Below, in pieces: positions 11,441 to 21,260 of a stretch of 64,000 bases of DNA. The notes beneath the pieces are model-generated. The model had not been told where the DNA came from, did no database searches, and saw only the letters and a list, made by a program, of their open reading frames with translations. The stretch's first letter is position 1, and each line of letters opens with the position of its first letter. The translations under genes were made by a program, and so were the position numbers. The stretch covers positions 1 through 64,000 of the forward strand of contig JAAVTG010000221.1 of NCBI GenBank assembly GCA_011947345.1, in the 5' to 3' direction. The DNA comes from Phytophthora quininea (taxonomy: Eukaryota; Oomycota; Peronosporomycetes; Peronosporales; Peronosporaceae).

Positions 11441-11525
11441 GTGCAACTATGGCATGTTAACGGCACTGGTGTTTCAAAATTCCCTGAATGGCCTGAGTGA
11501 TGAACGTATAATGGGATACTGCATG

Positions 11526-11720
11526 TAACGGGTACTTAGCAGTTACTTACGTTTTGGCTAGGATTATAATTATTAGAACATTTTAGTAAATATGCAGCGT
11601 AGGGCAGTCCGTGGGAGCAAAGCTCTCAACTGCCCGAACTGCGAGGGCGGCAACCTCATCACTTTCCAATTTGGCCGCCCTCTCAAAGACCTCGCCTGCT
11701 TCCTTCATTTTCGATATACT
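11526..11720 (+). repeat. 195-bp dispersed repeat, copy 1
   Basis: From TGTAACGG to GATATA this is almost identical to 50348-50541. It carries an ATG with a short frame containing CPNCEGG. Flanks differ completely. ATACTG occurs on both sides here, but no matching duplication is seen at copy 2. Confidence 0.75.
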
Positions 11721-11961
11721 GACAGTTTCAGATCTTTAGAACCCCTGCAGTGGTTGGACGCGAACCACAAACTGCATGGCACTTCGAGTTTGGGTTCCGA
11801 ATGCAGCCGAAGGTGATAATCTTGATGTTGTTCGGTGGAAAGTGGTTGAACAACACCCGCAGCCGAACTCGAGCGTTTTGTCATTTACAAATATATAAAA
11901 CATTCTTTCATCTAACTTTCTGATGTGACGTATAAGGCACTCAAAGGTGGTGAACCCTTGT
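11721..11961. other. Unassigned interval
   Basis: AT-rich towards the right, including a TATATAAAA-like run near 11890-11900. The piece CTTGATGTTGTTCGGTGG near 11820-11840 resembles ankyrin coding sequence (compare 39090), so a small ankyrin relic may be present. Nothing else is supported. Confidence 0.3.
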
Positions 11962-12610
11962 TTTCCGCAAGATGCGAGTGGGTGAGCCGCCTCACCAGAC
12001 CCCGAGCGTCTTCAAGTTTGGAGGATCTAACGACTTTGGGAGAATGGGCGCTTTTGGCGAAATACCGCGAACCTTCTCGTGCAGCTGACGCCAAGATGCT
12101 CGAAGACGTTAACAGTAACGAGTGTCGGAGCTCGTCAACTGTCGGAGCTCGATTTGGACAATGTCGACAAGATGTTCGAGGACGTCGAAGGCGCGAAATG
12201 CTTGCGACGCTTGAAAGAGCTGCAGCGGCGCCGATTGAAGCTCCCCGAGCGACTGTGCAGCTCGCAGATAGAATAAGAAACGCATGCAATCGTTTTCCGC
12301 TTCAAATACGTCAACAAAGTATTTGCACGAATACTTGTCCATTGGGAGATGCAGCGGCTACGTCGATTGATATTGATGCATTTGCTTCCCATTTAACAAT
12401 CCATACCCTCCCTCCGGTTGGGGTTCGAGTCCCTGCGGGGGCTGCTGGGCCGAGGACCTCCAGAAAACATCCAGAAGAAAGGAAATGATTAACTTCACAT
12501 TCAAATATCCCATTCAAATTCAATCATCATTCAACAGATCAGATTTCAGAATAGCAAACACCCCCAACCGTAAGAACAACCAGGAAACAAGTTAAGCATC
12601 TGAATCAACT
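11962..12610 (+). repeat. Repeat X, copy 1
   Basis: A 649-bp unit starting TTTCCGCAAGATGCGAG and ending GCATCTGAATCAACT. It is repeated at 15033-15682 and, inverted and truncated, at 17815-18297 and 21056-21219. One frame reads like a short helical protein (LSELDLDNVDKMFEDVEG to a TAA at 12276), but a stop upstream blocks it. Near 12418-12440 it contains GGTTCGAGTCC, which matches an RNA polymerase III B box. No A box is evident. Nature unknown. Confidence 0.7.
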
Positions 12611-12613
12611 GCC

Positions 12614-13423
12614 TCAGCTTAGAAGGTGTCGTTTAGTTGAACGTTCACGACGACATTGCTGGTGTCGGCTCCCAGAGTTTCCGTTGTTACTGTTGTTGTT
12701 CCCAGTGTTTCCGGTGTTCCCAGTGTTTCCGTTGGTGGTGGTGATGGCGGGCGTGGCGGTGGCGGGCGTGGTGGTGCTCGTGGTGGTGTTGGTGGTCGTG
12801 GTCGTGGTCGTGGTCGCACTAGCACCACCCGCACCAATCTTGGCGCAGTCGATGTACACTTGCCACTCCAGCAGCGTCGCCAGCCAGTACAGCGTCAGTC
12901 GGTTCTTGCCCACGCACTTGGACTTGTCGTACGGGAACTTGCCCTCCGGGTACTCGACCGAGCAGTCCGCTGCGAACGGCAACACCACGTCGTCGTCGCA
13001 CCAGATCTCGCACGGCCCGTTGTGGTTCATCTTGCCGCCGTACCACTCCACTTGGTCGGGAAGCGGCTGAACAGCTCCGCCCGTGGGGTCCGTGAAGCCG
13101 CACTCGGGGGTCTTGGGCATCGTCGTTCGACCCAAACTCAAGTCCTGGTTGGCCAGCAGGAACTCCTTGAGCGTCTTGTACTTGGACGCCTTGAACGCAC
13201 GGTCAAAAGCTGCTGCGTTCAGCGACGCGTCCGGGTAGTTGGTGAACTTGTCGCCTGGCTGAGCTGTCAGCGCCGTCATCGGCACTAGAGCTGGGAAGTT
13301 CCCGCCGTAGCCTGTCCCGGTGAACTTGAGGCCGGGCTTGGACAATGTGCCATGACCGTTGACACCGGTGGAAGCCAACATAGCAATGGCGGTGACAGCG
13401 ACGACAGCGGGAGTAGAGACCAT
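12614..13423 (-). CDS. AA17-type LPMO, copy 1 (intact core)
   Basis: ATG at 13423 begins a 23-residue signal peptide (MVSTPAVVAVTAIAMLAS...VNG), whose cleavage leaves His24 (HGTLSKPGLKF) as mature N-terminus. A second His lies at about 134 in NHNGPCEIWCDD. These would form the copper histidine brace of a lytic polysaccharide monooxygenase. The size and CEIWCDDD context fit the oomycete AA17 family, known to cleave pectin (homogalacturonan) outside the cell. A Thr/Pro/Ala-rich linker follows from about residue 205. The 269-residue frame ends differently from copies 2 and 3: the Gly-Asn-Thr repeat is replaced, and the last 20 residues may be frameshifted. It faces repeat X copy 1. Confidence 0.82.
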   Translation of the reverse strand: MVSTPAVVAVTAIAMLASTGVNGHGTLSKPGLKFTGTGYGGNFPALVPMTALTAQPGDKFTNYPDASLNAAAFDRAFKASKYKTLKEFLLANQDLSLGRTTMPKTPECGFTDPTGGAVQPLPDQVEWYGGKMNHNGPCEIWCDDDVVLPFAADCSVEYPEGKFPYDKSKCVGKNRLTLYWLATLLEWQVYIDCAKIGAGGASATTTTTTTTNTTTSTTTPATATPAITTTNGNTGNTGNTGNNNSNNGNSGSRHQQCRRERSTKRHLLS

Positions 13424-14091
13424 GAGACGTTTTGGGCTAGTTGGACGGAGGCGAATTGGAGAATGAGCGGGATTTGTCAGGATGGAAAACGTCACCAATC
13501 CGAAAGATTATGGTACGCTTTTGCTGTTGATTATTGACGCCGGACGCTTCTTTACGAAGATGCACGTCAGTGATGAGTACACTACATCTCACATCAGCAC
13601 AACTTTTACTGTCCGTCGGCTGCATCTTTTTGTGGGTTGCTCAGTTGAGTCACATTTAGCGTCACGCACGTGTAGATAACTCCGCCCTCCTCGGATCCAG
13701 CATGATCATTGCAACTGAGGTTGTTACTAGTGAGTTATCCGGTAGTTCACGCGTTCACGCGTCGAAACCAGATCGCAATATCTTGACGAACCTTCGACCA
13801 TCGCTGCCAACAGAACGAAATCGTCGCTTCGGTTCATCATCCGTTGATATCTCCGCACAATCAGATGGGGGTCTTCGATGCACCGAAACGTTGAGCGCCC
13901 AGCTCACAGTTGATCATATCTCCTTCACAACATTCCCACCCCCAACGCGAAGCTCCGTACACTTTATCCGTGATACAGTATGCATAAAGGCATAAAAGAA
14001 CTTCGTAGACGCCCAGTGCCCATCGTACATCGTCAATTCGTCTCGTTTCAAAAGCACCGTTTTAGTGGTTCGGCTCTGCTGTCACTGGTAT
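13424..14091. other. 5' flank of LPMO copy 1
   Basis: No gene is supported. The stretch is repeated inverted at about 19239-19905, so it travelled with the LPMO gene and presumably includes its promoter. No core promoter motif is convincing. Confidence 0.45.
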
Positions 14092-14602
14092 TCAGGATAC
14101 TGTTCAAGAATCCAAGCATGCATTGCTGGGCTCCATTCACACCGGTCAATTGGGCGGCTTCGTCGGTACATCATGCCTGGAGATGGTACTGCACGCACGG
14201 CACCATCTCGAAATGACTGCACTCGGCGGCGCCAGTGACAGTTTTACTGGTGCACTCTGCCAAGCCGATGTCACAGAGCCACTTGACAACGTTGAGGTGG
14301 CCTTCACACGCCGCGTTCTTCGAGCACCCTTCCGTTCGGTGTTTGTGAAGCCGCTTCAGAGTCTCCAACGCGCCCATTTCCGCTGCGCTATCCATTGCGG
14401 CGACGGTGCATCCTTCCGACCGAACCTGGTGGAGCCATTTCACGATACCGAGATGCCCTACTCGAGCAGCTTCGTCCATCACGTGCGGAGCGCAACCAGC
14501 AAAGGTATTGCTGTAAGCCACTGGATAACCTGTAGGTGACAATACTTCGCGACACCATGCATCGCTTTGTCGGTACATTGCTCCTGTCGTTTTGGTCGTC
14601 AA
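14092..14602 (-). pseudogene. Ankyrin gene C-terminal fragment (left arm)
   Basis: Minus-strand reading gives ankyrin units such as HVMDEAARVGHLGIVKW and SAAEMGALETLKRLHKHR, then a short repeat missing a few residues, then a frame break and the C-terminus AWILEQYPEYQ with stop at 14092. The same end (AWILDHYPEYRD) closes the ankyrin pseudogene at 38277-40181. No N-terminal module is present, so it is a 5'-truncated fragment. It is exactly mirrored at 18728-19238. Confidence 0.78.
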
Positions 14603-14671
14603 TCAAAACGTGTGGTTTAGTTTCCAATTTGCTATCGCGCCAGCATCCAGACTCCGTGCAAGGTACCACCT

Positions 14672-14941
14672 GCACAGCGAAGAACCTACACAGCGATTGT
14701 ATTTCACGCAACATGGCGGCTCAGGAACGACATTCATTTCCAGGAAACGACAGCTGAAGGGCCAAATATTCTCAATCTGCTGAACTCGTTCAAGAGGCAC
14801 TACCAATTCCTCTACCAACACGCACATGAGCTTCATTGCAACCGCGCTACTGTGGCCCGGGTGCTGCAAAAACTTGGCTTTGATCCGCCAGAAAATAATA
14901 TCCCAGAACCCATGCACCACATGTGGACGACACGAACGTAA
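14672..14941 (+). pseudogene. LINE C-terminal tail fragment (left arm)
   Basis: Open in one frame: TAIVFHATWRLRNDI, then FKRHYQFLYQHAHELH, ending THMWTTRT-like before TAA at 14941. This matches the tail of the LINE at 10197-10945 residue by residue in the FK-H-QF-YQH-ELH section. It is followed by CGAGAAATCCGCTAAA, also found after the first copy, which probably marks the common LINE 3' UTR. Confidence 0.65.
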
Positions 14942-15032
14942 CTCTCACGGATAGATAGCGTATCACCCTAAGACGAGAAATCCGCTAAACAGTTAGTCAA
15001 TTCAATTTCCTCCTGCACAGCGAAGAACTTGA

Positions 15033-15682
15033 TTTCCGCAAGATGCGAGTGGGTGAGCCGCCTCACCAGACCCCGAGCGTCTTCAGAGTTTGGAGGATCT
15101 AACGACTTTGGGAGAATGGGCGCTTTTGGCGAAATACCGCGAACCTTCTCGTGCAGCTGACGCCAAGATGCTCGAAGACGTTAACAGTAACGAGTGTCGG
15201 AGCTCGTCAACTGTCGGAGCTCGATTTGGACAATGTCGACAAGATGTTCGAGGACGTCGAAGGCGCGAAATGCTTGCGACGCTTGAAAGAGCTGCAGCGG
15301 CGCCGATTGAAGCTCCCCGAGCGACTGTGCAGCTCGCAGATAGAATAAGAAACGCATGCAATCGTTTTCCGCTTCAAATACGTCAACAAAGTATTTGCAC
15401 GAATACTTGTCCATTGGGAGATGCAGCGGCTACGTCGATTGATATTGATGCATTTGCTTCCCATTTAACAATCCATACCCTCCCTCCGGTTGGGGTTCGA
15501 GTCCCTGCGGGGGCTGCTGGGCCGAGGACCTCCAGAAAACATCCAGAAGAAAGGAAATGATTAACTTCACATTCAAATATCCCATTCAAATTCAATCATC
15601 ATTCAACAAATCAGATTTCAGAATAGCAAACACCCCCAACCGTAAGAACAACCAGGAAACAAGTTAAGCATCTGAATCAACT
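15033..15682 (+). repeat. Repeat X, copy 2
   Basis: Near-identical to copy 1, but with a short insertion near 15085 (CTTCAGAGTTTGG against CTTCAAGTTTGG). It lies directly 3' of the LINE tail and leads into the 3' flank of LPMO copy 2. Confidence 0.7.
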
Positions 15683-15970
15683 CCTAACAATCCATACCCA
15701 CCAGGCCCACCGTAGAATGTCCGCTGATCCGATGTCGACGACAACTTTGATGCACCCTCGACGATGGTACTGTAGCAGAACAAGGTCGAGCGCGGGAGTG
15801 ACGATCCGTGTATACACACACGCATAATATGACCCGAAAACGGAGTTCTTCGCAACATATATCAATTATGGTTTTGCTAGCACTACCACCAACACGCTAC
15901 ACATAACACAACGGCGCTTTCACAAATGCCTCACCTGCCTCACCTGCCTCACTTACCTCAGCTCCGAAGG

Positions 15971-16333
15971 GGAAAACTATGGAGATCGAGGTTACGGAGA
16001 TCGAGGCAACATAAAATGGAGTTCTGAAAGTCCTTCAAACTTATGACAAACAGCACGAAGCCCAAATCGATGCCGGCGGTTTAAGGCTCGTGTGCGGAGC
16101 ACGCGGACTTAAACCCCGGACCAAGCATGTCTGATAGCTTGGCCACTGATCGAGCGAAGCGAGATGCCCCCTTTAGGGGGTTGGGGGTTCTTAGGGTCAC
16201 ACAGGGCGAGCGCAGCGAGCGTAAGTTTTGGGTTTAGGCTGGGCGATAGATTTTAGCGCTCTATGAACTACAAACTCAGAACTCCATTTTGTGTTGCCTC
16301 GATCTCCGTAACCTCGATCTCCATAGTTTTTCC
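15971..16333. mobile_element. 363-bp MITE with about 55-bp inverted repeats and 8-bp TSD
   Basis: The ends are GGAAAACTATGGAGATCG and its inverted counterpart ending CCATAGTTTTTCC. The inverted repeat runs inward for about 55 bases, through CGAGGTTACGGAGATCGAGG and AATGGAGTTCTGA. TCCGAAGG flanks both sides (15963-15970 and 16334-16341). The uninterrupted site exists beside LPMO copy 3 as CCTTCGGA (20768-20775, reverse strand). There is no coding capacity. Eight-base duplications fit hAT or MULE-type transposition; the long inverted repeat leans towards MULE. It sits just 3' of the stop codon of LPMO copy 2. Confidence 0.9.
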
Positions 16334-16347
16334 TCCGAAGGTCTCGA

Positions 16348-17213
16348 CTACTTGAACGACCACGATGACGGTGCAGGGGTTGATGGTGCCGGTGTAGGCG
16401 CAGTGTTCTTCCAATTGTTCCAATTGCTCCAATTGTACCCATTGTTCCAATTGTACCCAGTGTTTCCAGTGTTCCCAGTGTTCCCAGTGTTTCCAGTGTT
16501 TCCGGTGTTCCCAGTGTTTCCGTTGGTGGTGGTGATGGCGGGCGTGGCGGTGGCGGGCGTGGTGGTGCTCGTGGTGGTGTTGGTGGTCGTGGTCGTGGTC
16601 GTGGTCGCACTAGCACCACCCGCACCAATCTTGGCGCAGTCGATGTACACTTGCCACTCCAGCAGCGTCGCCAGCCAGTACAGCGTCAGTCGGTTCTTGC
16701 CCACGCACTTGGACTTGTCGTACGGGAACTTGCCCTCCGGGTACTCGACCGAGCAGTCCGCTGCGAACGGCAACACCACGTCGTCGTCGCACCAGATCTC
16801 GCACGGCCCGTTGTGGTTCATCTTGCCGCCGTACCACTCCACTTGGTCGGGAAGCGGCTGAACAGCTCCGCCCGTGGGGTCCGTGAAGCCGCACTCGGGG
16901 TCTTGGGCATCGTCGTTCGACCCAAACTCAAGTCCTGGTTGGCCAGCAGGAACTCCTTGAGCGTCTTGTACTTGGACGCCTTGAACGCACGGTCAAAAGC
17001 TGCTGCGTTCAGCGACGCGTCCGGGTAGTTGGTGAACTTGTCGCCTGGCTGAGCTGTCAGCGCCGTCATCGGCACTAGAGCTGGGAAGTTCCCGCCGTAG
17101 CCTGTCCCGGTGAACTTGAGGCCGGGCTTGGACAATGTGCCATGACCGTTGACACCGGTGGAAGCCAACATAGCAATGGCGGTGACAGCGACGACAGCGG
17201 GAGTAGAGACCAT
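16348..17213 (-). pseudogene. AA17-type LPMO, copy 2, one frameshift
   Basis: ATG at 17213 with the same signal peptide and mature HGTLSKP start as copy 1. A G-run of four at 16897-16900 replaces the run of five in copy 1 (13106-13110), shifting the frame about 105 residues in, before the second copper His. The rest of the core, the linker, six Asn-Thr-Gly units and the C-terminus (...PSTPAPSSWSFK) continue in the shifted frame to TAG at 16348-16350. Either a recent pseudogene or a homopolymer sequencing error. Confidence 0.8.
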
Positions 17214-17399
17214 GAGACGTTTTGGGCTAGTTGGACGGAGGCGAATTGAGAATGAGCAGACTTCGTCAGGATGGAAAACGTCACCAGCCGAAAGATTACT
17301 GGGCGCCTTTACTTCTGTTTGTTGCGAAATCATGGACACTCCTTTACTAAGCTGCAAGTCGATGGGGAATATCTCAACTTTACTGTCCGAACGTGGCAT

Positions 17400-17814
17400 C
17401 TAATTGTAGAATTGAGTCGCACTTGGTGTTCACGCGAAGATTGCAAGTGCAGACAACTTATCGGACTAGCGTCGTACCTGTCGGTGACAAATTGTCACCG
17501 AGATAGTCACCAGTGCCGTTGCTCGAGCATTAACGCGTCCTAAAAATAGCGAACTCGTAGATCGTTGGCCATCGGGGCCAACAGTGTTTACAAAATCCCG
17601 CCCCAGCACATCCCATCCATTGGTACCTCCGCACAATCAGATAAGAAGTCTTCAATGCACCAAGTCGTTGAATTAAAGGGGTTAACCACCTCTCCGCCAC
17701 GAAAACTCCCCATCAAACGCACAAGATCCGTCAAAATCTGTCTACTTACGGCAAATAAACTTATACAAGGCACAAATACGCCATGCGCATCGCAGAGTGT
17801 TGACTCAGTTTCCC
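17400..17814. other. Unique spacer between the inverted arms
   Basis: No gene recognised. A short inverted sequence GGTGACAAATTGTCACC is present at about 17481-17497. This interval lies between LPMO copy 2 and inverted repeat X copy 3 and is not duplicated in the window. Confidence 0.4.
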
Positions 17815-18297
17815 AGCCCCCGCAGGGACTCGAACCCCAACCGGAGGGAGGGTATGGATTGTTAAATGGGAAGCAAATGCATCAATATCAATCGACGTAG
17901 CCGCTGCATCTCCCAATGGACAAGTATTCGTGCAAATACTTTGTTGACGTATTTGAAGCGGAAAACGATTGCATGCGTTTCTTATTCTATCTGCGAGCTG
18001 CACAGTCGCTCGGGGAGCTTCAATCGGCGCCGCTGCAGCTCTTTCAAGCGTCGCAAGCATTTCGCGCCTTCGACGTCCTCGAACATCTTGTCGACATTGT
18101 CCAAATCGAGCTCCGACAGTTGACGAGCTCCGACACTCGTTACTGTTAACGTCTTCGAGCATCTTGGCGTCAGCTGCACGAGAAGGTTCGCGGTATTTCG
18201 CCAAAAGCGCCCATTCTCCCAAAGTCGTTAGATCCTCCAAACTTGAAGACGCTCGGGCGTCTGGTGAGGCGGCTCACCCACTCGCATCTTGCGGAAA
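17815..18297 (-). repeat. Repeat X, copy 3 (inverted, truncated)
   Basis: Reverse complement of the first 480 bp of repeat X. It breaks off within the B-box-like region at CAGCCCCCGCAGGGACTCG, beyond which the flank is unrelated. Confidence 0.7.
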
Positions 18298-18388
18298 TCA
18301 AGTTCTTCGCTGTGCAGGAGGAAATTGAATTGATTAACTGTTTAGCGGATTTCTCGTCTTAGGGTGATACGCTATCTATCCGCGAGAG

Positions 18389-18658
18389 TTATGTTCGTGT
18401 CGTCCACATGTGGTGCATGGGTTCTGGGATATTATTTTCTGGCGGATCAAAGCCAAGTTTTTGCAGCACCCGGGCCACAGTAGCGCGGTTGCAATGAAGC
18501 TCATGTGCGTGTTGGTAGAGGAATTGGTAGTGCCTCTTGAACGAGTTCAGCAGATTGAGAATATTTGGCCCTTCAGCTGTCGTTTCCTGGAAATGAATGT
18601 CGTTCCTGAGCCGCCATGTTGCGTGAAATACAATCGCTGTGTAGGTTCTTCGCTGTGC
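18389..18658 (-). pseudogene. LINE C-terminal tail fragment (right arm)
   Basis: Mirror image of 14672-14941, with the stop at 18389-18391 on the minus strand and only isolated base changes. It is part of the inverted duplication, not an independent insertion. Confidence 0.65.
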
Positions 18659-18727
18659 AGGTGGTACCTTGCACGGAGTCTGGATGCTGGCGCGATAGCA
18701 AATTGGAAACTAAACCACACGTTTTGA

Positions 18728-19238
18728 TTGACGACCAAAACGACAGGAGCAATGTACCGACAAAGCGATGCATGGTGTCGCGAAGTATTGTCACCTACAG
18801 GTTATCCAGTGGCTTACAGCAATACCTTTGCTGGTTGCGCTCCGCACGTGATGGACGAAGCTGCTCGAGTAGGGCATCTCGGTATCGTGAAATGGCTCCA
18901 CCAGGTTCGGTCGGAAGGATGCACCGTCGCCGCAATGGATAGCGCAGCGGAAATGGGCGCGTTGGAGACTCTGAAGCGGCTTCACAAACACCGAACGGAA
19001 GGGTGCTCGAAGAACGCGGCGTGTGAAGGCCACCTCAACGTTGTCAAGTGGCTCTGTGACATCGGCTTGGCAGAGTGCACCAGTAAAACTGTCACTGGCG
19101 CCGCCGAGTGCAGTCATTTCGAGATGGTGCCGTGCGTGCAGTACCATCTCCAGGCATGATGTACCGACGAAGCCGCCCAATTGACCGGTGTGAATGGAGC
19201 CCAGCAATGCATGCTTGGATTCTTGAACAGTATCCTGA
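18728..19238 (+). pseudogene. Ankyrin gene C-terminal fragment (right arm)
   Basis: Mirror image of 14092-14602, carrying the same in-frame deletion within the third repeat and the same frame break before AWILEQYPEYQ. The shared lesions show that it was already a pseudogene when duplicated. Confidence 0.78.
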
Positions 19239-19905
19239 ATACCAGTGACAGCAGAGCCGAACCACTAAAGCGGTGCTTTTGAAACGAGACGAATTGACGA
19301 TGTACGATGGGCACTGGGCGTCTACGAAGTTCTTTTATGCCTTTATGCATACTGTATCACGGATAAAGTGTACGGAGCTTCGCGTTGGGGGTGGGAATGT
19401 TGTGAAGGAGATATGATCAACTGTGAGCTGGGCGCTCAACGTTTCGGTGCATCGAAGACCCCCATCTGATTGTGCGGAGATATCAACGGATGATGAACCG
19501 AAGCGACGATTTCGTTCTGTTGGCAGCGATGGTCGAAGGTTCGTCAAGATATTGCGATCTGGTTTCGACGCGTGAACGCGTGAACTACCGGATAACTCAC
19601 TAGTAACAACCTCAGTTGCAATGATCATGCTGGATCCGAGGAGGGCGGAGTTATCTACACGTGCGTGACGCTAAATGTGACTCAACTGAGCAACCCACAA
19701 AAGATGCAGCCGACGGACAGTAAAAGTTGTGCTGATGTGAGATGTAGTGTACTCATCACTGACGTGCATCTTCGTAAAGAAGCGTCCGGCGTCAATAATC
19801 AACAGCAAAAGCGTACCATAATCTTTCGGATTGGTGACGTTTTCCATCCTGACAAATCCCGCTCATTCTCCAATTCGCCTCCGTCCAACTAGCCCAAAAC
19901 GTCTC

Positions 19906-20761
19906 ATGGTCTCTACTCCCGCTGTCGTCGCTGTCACCGCCATTGCTATGTTGGCTTCCACCGGTGTCAACGGTCATGGCACATTGTCCAAGCCCGGCCT
20001 CAAGTTCACCGGGACAGGCTACGGCGGGACTTCCCAGCTCTAGTGCCGATGACGGCGCTGACAGCTCAGCCAGGCGACAAGTTCACCAACTACCCGGACG
20101 CGTCGCTGAACGCAGCAGCTTTTGACCGTGCGTTCAAGGCGTCCAAGTACAAGACGCTCAAGGAGTTCCTGCTGGCCAACCAGGACTTGAGTTTGGGTCG
20201 AACGACGATGCCCAAGACCCCGAGTGCGGCTTCACGGACCCCACGGGCGGAGCTGTTCAGCCGCTTCCCGACCAAGTGGAGTGGTACGGCGGCAAGATGA
20301 ACCACAACGGGCCGTGCGAGATCTGGTGCGACGACGACGTGGTGTTGCCGTTCGCAGCGGACTGCTCGGTCGAGTACCCGGAGGGCAAGTTCCCGTACGA
20401 CAAGTCCAAGTGCGTGGGCAAGAACCGACTGACGCTGTACTGGCTGGCGACGCTGCTGGAGTGGCAAGTGTACATCGACTGCGCCAAGATTGGTGCGGGT
20501 GGTGCTAGTGCGACCACGACCACGACCACGACCACCAACACCACCACGAGCACCACCACGCCCGCCACCGCCACGCCCGCCATCACCACCACCAACGGAA
20601 ACACTGGGAACACCGGAAACACTGGGAACACTGGGAACACTGGAAACACTGGGTACAATTGGAACAATGGGTACAATTGGAGCAATTGGAACAATTGGAA
20701 GAACACTGCGCCTACACCGGCACCATCAACCCCTGCACCGTCATCGTGGTCGTTCAAGTAG
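19906..20761 (+). pseudogene. AA17-type LPMO, copy 3, two frameshifts
   Basis: ATG at 19906 with the same signal peptide and HGTLSKP mature start. One A is missing at about 20029 (GGGAC against GGGAAC), which runs into a stop at 20041-20043. One C is missing in the run at 20218-20221, the same change as copy 2. The linker has five Asn-Thr-Gly units against six in copy 2, and the C-terminus PSTPAPSSWSFK is shared. It encodes no complete enzyme. Confidence 0.8.
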
Positions 20762-21055
20762 TCGAGACCTTCGGAGCTGAGGTAAGTGAGGCAGGTGAGG
20801 CAGGTGAGGCATTTGTGAAAGCGCCGTTGTGTTATGTGTAGCGTGTTGGTGGTAGTGCTAGCAAAACCATAATTGATATATGTTGCGAAGAACTCCGTTT
20901 TCGGGTCATATTATGCGTGTGTGTATACACGGATCGTCACTCCCGCGCTCGACCTTGTTCTGCTACAGTACCATCGTCGAGGGTGCATCAAAGTTGTCGT
21001 CGACATCGGATCAGCGGACATTCTACGGTGGGCCTGGTGGGTATGGATTGTTAAG
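20762..21055 (+). other. 3' flank of LPMO copy 3, MITE-free
   Basis: Matches the reverse complement of the LPMO copy 2 flank (15683-15970) except that the MITE is absent. A short tandem GAGGCAGGT/GAGGCATTT run is at 20789-20815. No gene seen. Confidence 0.6.
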
Positions 21056-21219
21056 AGTTGATTCAGATGCTTAACTTGTTTCCTGGTTGTTCTTACGGTT
21101 GGGGGTGTTTGCTATTCTGAAATCTGATTTGTTGAATGATGATTGAATTTGAATGGGATATTTGAATGTGAAGTTAATCATTTCCTTTCTTCTGGATGTT
21201 TTCTGTAGGTCCTCGGCCC
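21056..21219 (-). repeat. Repeat X, partial copy 4 (inverted)
   Basis: Reverse complement of the last 165 bp of repeat X, ending at GGTCCTCGGCCC, where the sequence switches to ankyrin pseudogene flank. This is the outer edge of the LPMO duplication block. Confidence 0.65.
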
Positions 21220-21260
21220 GGTCCTGTATTTTGAGTTGGAAGCCATTGCCCTTTTTGACC

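Noticed and set aside
12418..12446. Possible tRNA gene at the GGTTCGAGTCC motif
   Set aside because: A T-arm-like piece is visible, but no A box, anticodon arm or acceptor stem can be built upstream.
12656..13288. Plus-strand frame of 210 codons over LPMO copy 1
   Set aside because: Shadow of a GC-rich gene on the other strand; Val/Gly/Arg-rich, with no start context or domain.
16289..16861. Open frame of 190 codons antisense to LPMO copy 2 with FPVFPVFPV repeats
   Set aside because: It is the antisense reading of the Asn-Thr-Gly linker repeat and runs through the MITE; equivalent antisense frames appear at copies 1 and 3.
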